Source: an uncultured Arsenicibacter sp. (GTDB lineage Bacteria > Bacteroidota > Bacteroidia > Cytophagales > Spirosomataceae). Taken from it: a stretch of DNA of 22,132 nucleotides. The position numbers and the translations under genes are program-made. Position 1 is the stretch's first letter, and each line of letters begins with the position of its first letter. Below the pieces are notes generated by a model. It had not been told where the DNA came from and did no database searches. It was given only the letters and a program-made list of their open reading frames with translations. The stretch lies in assembly GCF_945952095.1 (NCBI RefSeq), contig NZ_CAMFHL010000105.1:1-22132 (forward strand), in the 5' to 3' direction. Below are positions 1 to 7,792 of the stretch, in pieces.

Positions 1-48
1 CGAGATTGCCTCTTGTCTCGTGGGCTCGGAGATGTGTATAAGAGACAG
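1..48 (+). other. Illumina Nextera adapter left at contig end (not genomic)
   Basis: Bases 1-6 (CGAGAT) match the 3' end of the Illumina P7 oligonucleotide. Bases 7-14 (TGCCTCTT) match the 8-base Nextera i7 index I know as N711. Bases 15-48 match the Nextera read-2 transposase adapter, ending in the 19-bp Tn5 mosaic end AGATGTGTATAAGAGACAG (30-48). The order P7 end, index, transposase adapter, insert is exactly that of a tagmented library fragment. The stretch is therefore a library artefact that was not trimmed before assembly, and biological sequence starts at 49. The matches are from memory but are long and correctly ordered. Confidence 0.97.
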
Positions 49-1073
49 TTTTCGTACTGAGCGCTCAGCCCTTTAATCCGCTGGTCGGTTGTTTCTTTTG
101 CCAAACTGTCTTTCAAAATCGCATAATGCTCATATGCAGTCAGTGCGTTGGCTAACTGCCCCTTGCTTTTAAAGATTTTATAGAGTTGTTCTTCACTTTC
201 GGCCAATACCGTACCGTTGCTTGTACTCAAGGCTGTTTGTTTTGCTTGTTTACAATAGTACAGGGCCTGTGGCCATTGTTTCATACGGATGTATACGTCG
301 GCAATATTGACCAGAATATTAGCCTCTAAATTGGTACGGCCTTCAATATCAGTGCCCTTTTGTTGGCGGATTACAAGCAGCCCTTTTTTATTGTAGGCAA
401 GGGCTTTGGTCATATCCCCCATTTCTTTATAGACCCATCCGAGGGCTTGTAGCGCCTGGGCTTGGTCCCAGGGTAAGCCCTGTTTCCGGGCAAAATTGTA
501 TAAGCTATCATTAACGTTTAGCGCAGCGGCTAATTTGCCCTGTTCCCTGTACACGGCTCCCATATCATTCAGAATAGACGCCTGTGTCTTGGCATCAGGG
601 TGCTTACGTAAAACGGCTAATCCCTGTTCTCCAAACGTTAGCGCTTCTTCATATTTTCTGAGTTCTAAGTGCGCGTGGGCTAATCCTGCGTATGACTGGG
701 CAAGTCGGGTATACAGCTTCAGCTTTTTCGCTAAAGCCAGCGCTTTATAACTAAACTCAATGCTTTGGTAGTCATTCCGGTTAGACGTATACAGATAGCC
801 AGCGTACAGATAGGCATAAGTAAGCTTTTCCTCCAGTTTTTTCTCCAGACAAAGTTTGATTATCAGTTTGTTATAGTAAAGGGAAGAATCAAGTCTTGTT
901 TCAGCATAACTGCGCATGATGTCCTTCATGGTTGCATACAGCAGGGTGTCTCTGCTGTATCCTGGCGGCCGGGTCTGTAAGGTGGCTAAAACTCGTTTAA
1001 GACTGTCGGGGCGGGGTGTTTTGGCAAATCCGGTGAAGGGTAGCAGACAGAGAAAAAGTAACAGTTTTTTCAT
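49..1073 (-). CDS. TPR-repeat sensor/regulator, C-terminus missing (partial)
   Basis: This open frame of 341 codons has no stop because the contig ends in adapter at 48. The ATG at 1073 gives MKKLLLFLCLLPFTGFAKTP, a clean signal peptide with cleavage likely after Ala17. The mature part is helical with TPR-type repeats, clearest at about residues 125-158, 205-238 and 250-283 (patterns such as LGWVYKEMGDMTKALAYNKK). The last visible residues (about 318-341, KDSLAKETTDQRIKGLSAQY) resemble the segment that, in Bacteroidota TPR sensors, precedes a TM helix and a histidine kinase or LuxR/LytTR output domain. That output domain would lie in the missing part, so the signalling role is an inference. 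The gene has its own promoter at 1091-1121 and diverges from the six-gene cluster at 1239, making it a candidate local regulator. Confidence 0.85.
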
Positions 1074-1090
1074 GAATATGTGGGTTTCGG

Positions 1091-1121
1091 CAAACATACA
1101 TAAGTCTGCATACTTACCAAA
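1091..1121 (-). promoter_or_regulatory. Bacteroidota-type promoter of the TPR gene
   Basis: On the minus strand, TTTG (1121-1118) is followed by exactly 19 nt and then TATGTTTG (1098-1091). This matches the Bacteroidota housekeeping promoter (-33 TTTG, -7 TAnnTTTG, spacing about 19-21). Transcription would start close to the ATG at 1073, leaving a very short leader. Confidence 0.7.
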
Positions 1122-1238
1122 AGAGCAATATCATTAAATTGTAGGATGTAGAATCGTAGGAATCAAGGATTTAGGTGTGCAGGAGTTGTAGAGACCTTTG
1201 GACAACCGAAACCAAGTGCTTAAAACAGCTTTCCGATT

Positions 1239-2459
1239 ATGCATACACAACATTCATTTTGGAGAAAATCGCCGATCAGCCATTATCTGACAGTTGCTGT
1301 GTCGTTCGTGTCCCTGCTTTTTATTGCCGGTATGTGCGGTAAAAATGAACCAACCCCTTCGCCTGTTGCCAGGTTTTCTTTTTCTCCGACAACTAATTTG
1401 GTCGCTCCGGTGACAATCACGTTTTACAATGAATCGACCAACGCAACAGATTACCTCTGGACATACGGTAATAATCAGACATCCACAAATCAGAATCTTT
1501 CACTGATTTTTAGTCAGTCGGGTACATACACCATTTCTTTGAAAGCAACAGGGCCGGGTGGTACAAATACATATTCGCGTACAATCACAATCAACGCGTC
1601 ATCGAACACTACGCCGCCCCCATCGACTACCACACAGCCCGTGGCCGGCTTTACTTATTCGCCTTCTGCTAGCCTGATAGCTCCTGTTAATGTGGCATTT
1701 ACCAATACATCGACAAATGCTACCAGCTATAAGTGGGATTTTGGTGACGGTACGACCTCAACAGTTGCAAGCCCAACCAAACAATTCGCTACAGACGGAA
1801 CCTTTACGGTTAAGCTGACAGCTACCGGAGCCGGAGGGACATCGGAGGTATCAAAAAGCCTGGTTATTGGCAAAGCCGCAGCTGCAACCGGACAAGCAGT
1901 CTTCTGGACAGATAAATCGAGTGGCTGGAGTAGCATTGATGTTACCGTCAGTGGGGCCTCCGTCGGTCAAATAACGAGTTATTTTACATCGGCACCTGCC
2001 TGTGGAAAAAGCGTAACGGTGACCCGCACCCCTGGTACATATGCCTACACTGCACAAAGCAACACAGGGGTGAAGTGGTCGGGTAATATTACTATTACGG
2101 CTAACCAATGCCAAACGCTGCGGCTTGAGTTTCCGGCTACAACTACGTCAAGCTGCAATTGGAGTTCTGCAACTCAATGTGTCAAAGTGACAACAGCGGT
2201 TATCGGAACACGTTGCGGCACAAAAAATAGTATGGACCTTGAATACCAGAATACTTGTACGTCAAATATAAAGGTAGTAAGCTGTATACAACGGCTAGAT
2301 GGGACCTGGAGCTGTCTGCCTGATGGAACGTTTGATACAGGATTGAAACCCAATGCAAAAGCTGGTGACTATGTTTGTGCTGGTACAGGAAAATATAGAA
2401 TCTACGCCATGCCTATTGCTGATTATATTAAAAATAAATGCCCCTATCCTAAAGAATAA
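1239..2459 (+). CDS. Surface protein with two PKD domains and Cys-rich C-terminus
   Basis: The protein has 406 residues. A hydrophobic segment (about 16-32) ends at Cys33 in the order IAGMC, which could be a lipoprotein signal although Met before the Cys is atypical. Two PKD-type beta-sandwich domains follow, at about 44-119 (degenerate motif LWTYGNNQTS) and 135-211 (canonical WDFGDGTTS at 166-174), joined by a Thr/Pro-rich linker. Residues 212-300 look like a further beta domain, and 305-406 is Cys-rich with no family that I recognise. PKD domains usually mediate surface protein-protein or carbohydrate contacts, so an envelope-exposed binding role is likely. It is the first gene of the rightward cluster ending at 8800; the next gene starts 18 nt later. 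I could not find a convincing promoter in 1140-1238 (GACCTTTG at about 1197 is the nearest match). Confidence 0.85.
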   Translation: MHTQHSFWRKSPISHYLTVAVSFVSLLFIAGMCGKNEPTPSPVARFSFSPTTNLVAPVTITFYNESTNATDYLWTYGNNQTSTNQNLSLIFSQSGTYTISLKATGPGGTNTYSRTITINASSNTTPPPSTTTQPVAGFTYSPSASLIAPVNVAFTNTSTNATSYKWDFGDGTTSTVASPTKQFATDGTFTVKLTATGAGGTSEVSKSLVIGKAAAATGQAVFWTDKSSGWSSIDVTVSGASVGQITSYFTSAPACGKSVTVTRTPGTYAYTAQSNTGVKWSGNITITANQCQTLRLEFPATTTSSCNWSSATQCVKVTTAVIGTRCGTKNSMDLEYQNTCTSNIKVVSCIQRLDGTWSCLPDGTFDTGLKPNAKAGDYVCAGTGKYRIYAMPIADYIKNKCPYPKE

Positions 2460-2477
2460 AGCTTTAAAACCTGATTT

Positions 2478-2821
2478 ATGCACTACGAACACACGCTTAC
2501 AAAACTCTTGCTTTTTGGCTTCTTAGGATTGCTGGGCCAAGGCATCCGGGTGATTGTCGGGCTGAAAAGCTGCGGGAAGAGGTAGCTAAAGAGTTAACGC
2601 AGAATGGCCAGGACGTAAACGCTTTGTTTAACCGGCAGTTTGATGCCAAACAACTCTGGCTATCACTTTTTATTAGCTTTGTCGCCGGCTGTCTGGCTAG
2701 TTTCACCCGCGATGAGAAAGAAGAAATGACAAATGACGTACAACTAGCCATCATAGCTGCTGGTTACGCTGGCACCGAATTCATTGAAGGTATTTTGAAA
2801 AAAGTTTTGCCAGGTAAATAG
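2478..2821 (+). pseudogene. Small two-TM membrane protein gene, frameshifted
   Basis: The ATG at 2478 opens a hydrophobic N-terminus (LTKLLLFGFLGLLGQGIRVIVGLK) but hits TAG at 2583 after 35 codons. The -1 frame continues without a stop to 2821, giving KLREEVAKELTQNGQDVNALF, a second TM (LWLSLFISFVAGCLASF), an acidic loop and a tail containing AAGYAGTEFIEGILKK. Adding one A to the run of four at 2565-2568 joins the halves into LKKLREEV and yields a sensible protein of about 114 residues with two TM helices. Either a one-base deletion is real (decaying gene) or it is a sequencing or assembly error. The tail recalls small phage-like or holin-like membrane proteins, but only weakly, so I assign no function. 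An ATG at 2624 could start only the second half. Confidence 0.65.
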
Positions 2822-2835
2822 GTTTACACTCTCTA

Positions 2836-4560
2836 ATGTATTTGAATGTCATGGAAAAAAAACTGTTACCACTATCAGGTAAAGGCCACGGAAGCCTTGA
2901 ACGCGGCCTTGATGAAACGCCCCGCTCCCGACTGGCCCAAGGTCGCTTTGGCCGACTGTTTAGGGCATTGCCCCCCGCTGGTTTTAGCGATGATATGTTA
3001 ATGGCATTGGCTGGGGGCAACAAGCACCTGCCAGAGGGAATGATTACCAACGCAGAAGAGGTAACATCAGAAAATCTGGTTGACAGTGAAGAAAACCTGG
3101 GTCTGCCAGCGGGGTATACGTACTTTGGTCAGTTTGTTGATCACGACATTACGTTCGACCCACTTAGTAGCCTCGTGAAGGCAAATGACCCCGATGGACT
3201 GACCAATTTCCGCACACCAGCTCTTGATCTGGATAGCCTGTATGGTCGTGGCCCAGATGACCAACCATATATGTATGAGAAAGATGGGTTAAAATTTGCG
3301 TTGAGTCACCGGAAGTTGAAAGGTATTCGACTTGGTACCGGAAATACAGTAGAGGATTTGCAGGAGGACTTACCCCGTTTCAATGGACGGGCTTTAATTG
3401 GCGATAAGCGAAACGACGAAAACGTAATTGTATCGCAGTTGCATGGGCTGTTTCTACGGTTTCATAATAAACTGGTGGATACCTTTCCAACACTTACGTT
3501 CAGCACGGTACAAAGATTAGTGCGTTGGCATTATCAATGGTTGGTACTGTTTGATTATCTGCCCCGCATTGTAGGCCAGAAAATGGTTGAAAAAATTTTA
3601 CCTCATCTTGTAGGTGAGAGTAACATTTACGAAAAACAACCACAGTTATATTTCTATAATTATCGTAACTACCCGTTTATACCCGTTGAGTTTAGTGGAG
3701 CAGCCTATCGCTTTGGCCACAGCATGGTACGGCCTGTTTACCGGCTTAGTGCCTTCAATTTTGCTGATACCCGTCCACAACAAATTGAAGGATTAGATGG
3801 CCGTAAAATCCTGTTTGATCCGTTTTTTCCTGAATTGGACCTTCGAGGGTTTGGCGAGTATGTTGAGAATAATGGTATTGATTGGCAATTATTTTTTGAC
3901 ACAGCCGGACGTAAACTTGATGCCCACAGTGTGGGCAAAGACCGTATACAACCAGCCTATAAAATTGATACTTCATTGGTTAATCCACTTCGGTTTTTGC
4001 CTGAGCATAGTAAAGATGGTACTGATCAACCCAAGGAGGGACTTAATTTGAATAACCTGGCTTTTCGGAACCTGAAAAGAGGGGTTGCGTTGCAATTGCC
4101 TTCTGGCCAAGATGTAGCACGATATATGGGCATTGAGCCGATCAAGGATGAGCGATTGCTGGTTGGACAAGCAACACTTGAAAATCTGAAAGCAGATATA
4201 AATAACAAATCAGGAATCAAGCTAAAATCAATTATAGACATTGATAAAGGCTTTGCCGGAAAATCTCCGCTCTGGTTCTACATATTGGCCGAAGCGGTGG
4301 ATGAATGGCGAGGGAAAGTAGAAGAGAAAAAGGAAAACGGCGAAGATAAGAGCCTTGACGAAAAAAACGCAATTCCAACGGTATTAGGCCCTGTCGGCGG
4401 GCGTATTGTTGCCGAAGTGCTGATTGGCCTGGTGCTGGGTGATAACGACTCGTTTCTGGCAATGGACCCTAACTGGAAACCGTTGTTTAGTAATCAAAAA
4501 GCTACATCGGTATTCGACAGATTCACGATGGGAGATTTGGTGGAACTGCTGTCCCGGTAA
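2836..4560 (+). CDS. Animal-type haem peroxidase (peroxidase-cyclooxygenase family)
   Basis: The protein (574 residues) has the full signature of the An_peroxidase family. The distal site FGQFVDHDITFDP (97-109) contains Gln99, Asp102 and His103, matching the haem-linked Asp and distal His of mammalian peroxidases. LDLDSLYG (130-137) is the calcium/haem loop, FLRFHNKL (206-213) corresponds to the LLREHNRL helix of myeloperoxidase, and YRFGHSMVRP (291-300) carries proximal His295. RNLKRGVALQLPSGQ (411-425) and the C-terminal region with SPLWFYILAEA are typical of bacterial members. It should use H2O2 to oxidise halides or organic substrates. Length is normal for bacterial single-domain forms. 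No signal peptide is visible, unlike its neighbours. The start could instead be Met6 at 2851. It lies 14 nt after the small membrane gene. Confidence 0.93.
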   Translation: MYLNVMEKKLLPLSGKGHGSLERGLDETPRSRLAQGRFGRLFRALPPAGFSDDMLMALAGGNKHLPEGMITNAEEVTSENLVDSEENLGLPAGYTYFGQFVDHDITFDPLSSLVKANDPDGLTNFRTPALDLDSLYGRGPDDQPYMYEKDGLKFALSHRKLKGIRLGTGNTVEDLQEDLPRFNGRALIGDKRNDENVIVSQLHGLFLRFHNKLVDTFPTLTFSTVQRLVRWHYQWLVLFDYLPRIVGQKMVEKILPHLVGESNIYEKQPQLYFYNYRNYPFIPVEFSGAAYRFGHSMVRPVYRLSAFNFADTRPQQIEGLDGRKILFDPFFPELDLRGFGEYVENNGIDWQLFFDTAGRKLDAHSVGKDRIQPAYKIDTSLVNPLRFLPEHSKDGTDQPKEGLNLNNLAFRNLKRGVALQLPSGQDVARYMGIEPIKDERLLVGQATLENLKADINNKSGIKLKSIIDIDKGFAGKSPLWFYILAEAVDEWRGKVEEKKENGEDKSLDEKNAIPTVLGPVGGRIVAEVLIGLVLGDNDSFLAMDPNWKPLFSNQKATSVFDRFTMGDLVELLSR

Positions 4561-4608
4561 TTAATAGGCATTTTACATTTTCTCTTGTATAGCCCCAATA
4601 GTAAAACT

Positions 4609-5442
4609 ATGTTACCTATACACATTGCGTTAGTCAGCCTGACGACCAACGTATCATTTAGCCGATTAGCTGTTATTAGTGCAGCGATTCAAAAACAAAT
4701 TATCCGTGATTTCTCGCCCATCTGGAAAATTCAGGCTACGATTGATGTCTTTCGAACATTAGAAGATATGCCGGCTGGATATTGGCCCGTAGTTATCGTA
4801 AACAAGATTAATATAGGAACGCCTGGTCTTCATTTAGATGCCAACGGACAACCTTTTGCATTAGTACTGGCCGACGATGATATCCCATTTACGTGTAGCC
4901 ATGAAATTCTCGAGATGCTGGTTGATCCCTTTGGTGATCGGTTCGTAACATCTGACTCGCTACTGCCCGAACAGGGACGAGTCGCTTATCTTGTAGAAGT
5001 GTGTGACCCCTGCGAAGGCTTACCATTTGGTTATGCTGTAAACGGCCTGATTCTCTCCGATTTTTATACTCCCCACTATTTCGATCCGGTAGCGAATCCT
5101 GCTGTCAAATACAGTTTTAGCGGAGCAATAACCCGGCCCAGAGAAATCCTCAAAGATGGGTATATCAGTTGGCGGACTTTCGATACGCAAGATTGGTTTC
5201 AGGCCAATCTGTTCGAGGATGAAATGGCTTTTGAGAACCTGGGGCGCATCGAAAAAGATGGACGGAGCTGGCGCGAAATTATTGATGCGCTGACTGCAAG
5301 ACCACGAGAGTTACGAATGGCCCGGTTAGCCAATACTGCTGAAGAATATAACTTGAATCCATCACAGGCAAATTCGGCTACCCGAAATGCCTCATTAGCA
5401 TGGGCAGCTACCTTTCAGAAACAATTAGAATCAATGCTATAA
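4609..5442 (+). CDS. Unrecognised protein with HE..E...D putative metal-site motif
   Basis: The likely start is ATG at 4609 (277 residues); an in-frame TTG at 4585 would add eight unremarkable residues. I cannot place this in a named family. The striking segment is CSHEILEMLVDPFGD (96-110), with His98, Glu99, Glu102 and Asp106. It resembles the active helix of zinc metalloproteases (HExxH) but has Glu where the second His is expected. A second cluster, YLVEVCDPCEG (127-137), has Glu130, Cys132, Asp133, Cys135 and Glu136, and GLILSDFYTPHYFDP follows at 146-160. Together these could form a metal site. No signal peptide or TM is visible. It follows the peroxidase by 48 nt and precedes a secreted protein by 24 nt. 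A metalloprotease-like or metal-dependent role is inference only. Confidence 0.8.
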   Translation: MLPIHIALVSLTTNVSFSRLAVISAAIQKQIIRDFSPIWKIQATIDVFRTLEDMPAGYWPVVIVNKINIGTPGLHLDANGQPFALVLADDDIPFTCSHEILEMLVDPFGDRFVTSDSLLPEQGRVAYLVEVCDPCEGLPFGYAVNGLILSDFYTPHYFDPVANPAVKYSFSGAITRPREILKDGYISWRTFDTQDWFQANLFEDEMAFENLGRIEKDGRSWREIIDALTARPRELRMARLANTAEEYNLNPSQANSATRNASLAWAATFQKQLESML

Positions 5443-5466
5443 TGTTACCACTCACTACAACCATCC

Positions 5467-7788
5467 ATGAAACACACGTTACACGTTATTTTTTTAGCCT
5501 TGTTGCTGGCTTATCCATTGGGTACGTATGCTCAGTGCAGGCAATGTCCCGATAGCCCCAACGCAAAACAACCTACTTCGCTCACATTTAATGGCGATGG
5601 GGTTCTTATATCACGACCACCGACGGTTATTAGTACAGGAACAGTCTCATCATTGACGATTGTTGTTAATGATGAAGCGTTACCAAAAAACATCCCTTTG
5701 CAGGAAAGTATTGTCTCACTGACGGGAGTTACGACAATAGACTGCCCTGAATGCCTGACAAGTACACTGGCAAATTGTCTGACGCTACTGCAATCTCCAA
5801 CCTCAACGTCAGGAATCTGCAATACAGTAACTATATCAAGCATTTCTTCCTTAACGGCCGATATTCAAAAACTCAGGCAGAAGACCTATACGCTTGCTAC
5901 TGAGGGAATATCGAGCACTTTTACCAGTGTAACAACTAATCCGCCATCCACTACTGGCAGTAACCTATGGACTGAAATTCCCCTGCATAAAGAATCGGGA
6001 AAAATAGTTTTCAAACTGATAAAAAAAGATGCTGATAACCTTTTTTTGAAAGATCAGTTTGATAAGACAAAGAGGTTATATAAAAACTGGGAAAAATACA
6101 AACCTCTTTATAGTGAGCTTATTCCTATATATAAGCATCACTCAGCAATTATTGATCAGCTTACTATTAAGAAGGCATTGATAACAAGTGCTACGGCTTG
6201 TTGTGGAACAGCTTCTCTAGGTGCGTCCATTGACAAGTTACTCTGTGATCATCTTGATTTTATCAACGCTTCGCAAGTGCAGTTATGCCAGATTGCTAAT
6301 ACCGTTTTCAACGATAATATAGGTTGGATAAGCGCGTGGCTTTGGTACACTAAAGGTAAGCCGTTACTAAATCCATTTGGTATTAGCTCGCCAGCGGCAG
6401 AGAATGCCCAGCGGGCTCAGCGATTAGTTGCTGCTGAGGAAGAACTCAGGCTATATCAGGCGTTGCAAAATCAGTGCTGTCAGACAACAACAGCCAAAGA
6501 CATGATAGCACTCCTGAAGGCTCCAGTTGCAGAACTTGCTGTGGAGTTAGCAGACCTTCGGAAGTATAATACGGACGAAGCTCCAGTTCGCCAAAAGAAA
6601 TATGCAGCTTGGCTGAAATCAAAAGCGCAGACAGAGGAAGTCCTCAATGAAGTAGTGTTATATGCCTCAGATTGCCACGAAATAAACTGGATGACCCACT
6701 ATGATGCCGGTGATGACTATGCGCAGATGTATAGCAACAAGCTGCTGCCCGATCTGGTGTATGAACACGATGCAGTGCGTGGTCTGGTCCATAATCTACC
6801 CGCCGATAAAAAAGTATCAGCAAAAGAAGTAATAAAAGAAGCAAAACTCCACACCGAGTTAGATAAAGAAATTTCTCCATTTTTTGATGCTTTTTCCCAA
6901 GCAAGTACTGGTAGTGACGCAGTTATTCAATTGGTTGACAGATTAAAAGTGCAGGTTGCTTTTGCTGCATTTGCAACAATAACGGGTAGAAAAACACCTA
7001 AGATACCCGAGCTACTATTACTATGTTCTGAAATTATCAAAAAACTTGAGGCTCACGCCAAAGCAAGGGAGTTGATCAATTGGCTCAGTGCTCAGACAGA
7101 GCCACCTGTTGATGATTTGAAAAAAGCATATAAAGAGTTTGACGATAATAAGGACAAGCAGGCCCCTACATTACGCTCGGAGGATGTATTGGTTGGCGAG
7201 AGTCGAAAGGCTAAAGGTACTAACGATATTAGTTATCAGATTTTTGAAGCCGGAAAAGAAAAGCCGGTGGCTGCGGATAGTTTTAAAACCTACAATACCG
7301 TGCGTTTCTGGCCGTCGGTGAGTATCAACTACGTATTTGGTTCACGGGCTGTTTCGATATTTGATAACGCAACCGGGCAGTTCCGCACCAATACCGATAT
7401 TGATAATTTTGAAGCGGTGGTGGGTGTAAAATGGTATTGGGGACCCAGCAACGTAACGCGCACCCGGAAGCGAACCCGTTTCATTGAGAAAAATCTTGCA
7501 GCTGACGATTCATATAAATTCGAGCGCGGGAACTCCTGGCGGGGTAAGGTTTTTCTGACCGGTGGGCTTGGGGTAAGTCATAAGTTTCTGCGAAATTATT
7601 TTCTGGGAGCGGGGGTAGATGTTGTGCCCGGGCTTAGTGTTCAGGCAGGTGGTAACTTATTTTTCCGTAAGGCGTATGATCTCAATAACGGTCAGATCAA
7701 GCGAGAATATGATATTCCATCCATGCGGATGTTTTTTGGCTTAGCGATTGACCCTAATGTAGTGACTAAACTAATCTCAATATTTTAA
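5467..7788 (+). CDS. Large secreted Cys-containing protein with beta-barrel-like C-terminus
   Basis: The protein has 773 residues. A signal peptide (1-22, MKHTLHVIFLALLLAYPLGT then YA) is followed by the Cys pair CRQC. The N-terminal part (about 35-130) looks beta-rich with several Cys (93, 96, 104, 118). About 180-560 is predominantly helical, with charged coiled-coil-like stretches (195-235, 312-395, 520-560) and further Cys pairs (CC 245-246, CC 337-338). From about 610 to the end there are alternating amphipathic strands with aromatic residues (VRFWPSVSINYVFG, GVKWYWG, YFLGAGVDVVPGLSVQAGG) and a terminal Phe, as in outer-membrane barrels. I infer a cell-surface or outer-membrane-anchored protein, with no family that I recognise. 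It sits 4 nt before the lipoprotein gene, so the two probably work together. Confidence 0.8.
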   Translation: MKHTLHVIFLALLLAYPLGTYAQCRQCPDSPNAKQPTSLTFNGDGVLISRPPTVISTGTVSSLTIVVNDEALPKNIPLQESIVSLTGVTTIDCPECLTSTLANCLTLLQSPTSTSGICNTVTISSISSLTADIQKLRQKTYTLATEGISSTFTSVTTNPPSTTGSNLWTEIPLHKESGKIVFKLIKKDADNLFLKDQFDKTKRLYKNWEKYKPLYSELIPIYKHHSAIIDQLTIKKALITSATACCGTASLGASIDKLLCDHLDFINASQVQLCQIANTVFNDNIGWISAWLWYTKGKPLLNPFGISSPAAENAQRAQRLVAAEEELRLYQALQNQCCQTTTAKDMIALLKAPVAELAVELADLRKYNTDEAPVRQKKYAAWLKSKAQTEEVLNEVVLYASDCHEINWMTHYDAGDDYAQMYSNKLLPDLVYEHDAVRGLVHNLPADKKVSAKEVIKEAKLHTELDKEISPFFDAFSQASTGSDAVIQLVDRLKVQVAFAAFATITGRKTPKIPELLLLCSEIIKKLEAHAKARELINWLSAQTEPPVDDLKKAYKEFDDNKDKQAPTLRSEDVLVGESRKAKGTNDISYQIFEAGKEKPVAADSFKTYNTVRFWPSVSINYVFGSRAVSIFDNATGQFRTNTDIDNFEAVVGVKWYWGPSNVTRTRKRTRFIEKNLAADDSYKFERGNSWRGKVFLTGGLGVSHKFLRNYFLGAGVDVVPGLSVQAGGNLFFRKAYDLNNGQIKREYDIPSMRMFFGLAIDPNVVTKLISIF

Positions 7789-7792
7789 AGCG

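Noticed and set aside
1..48. Transposon end (Tn5-like mosaic end) as a real mobile element
   Set aside because: The mosaic end is preceded by the Nextera read-2 adapter, an Illumina index and P7 bases, so it is library DNA.
2562..2570. Programmed -1 frameshift at the A-run of the small membrane gene
   Set aside because: The site reads G AAA AGC in frame, which does not allow both tRNAs to re-pair after a -1 slip; an indel is the simpler explanation.
4585..4608. TTG start for the HE..E protein
   Set aside because: It adds eight residues without structure or motif; ATG at 4609 is the more usual start and fits the gap to the peroxidase gene.
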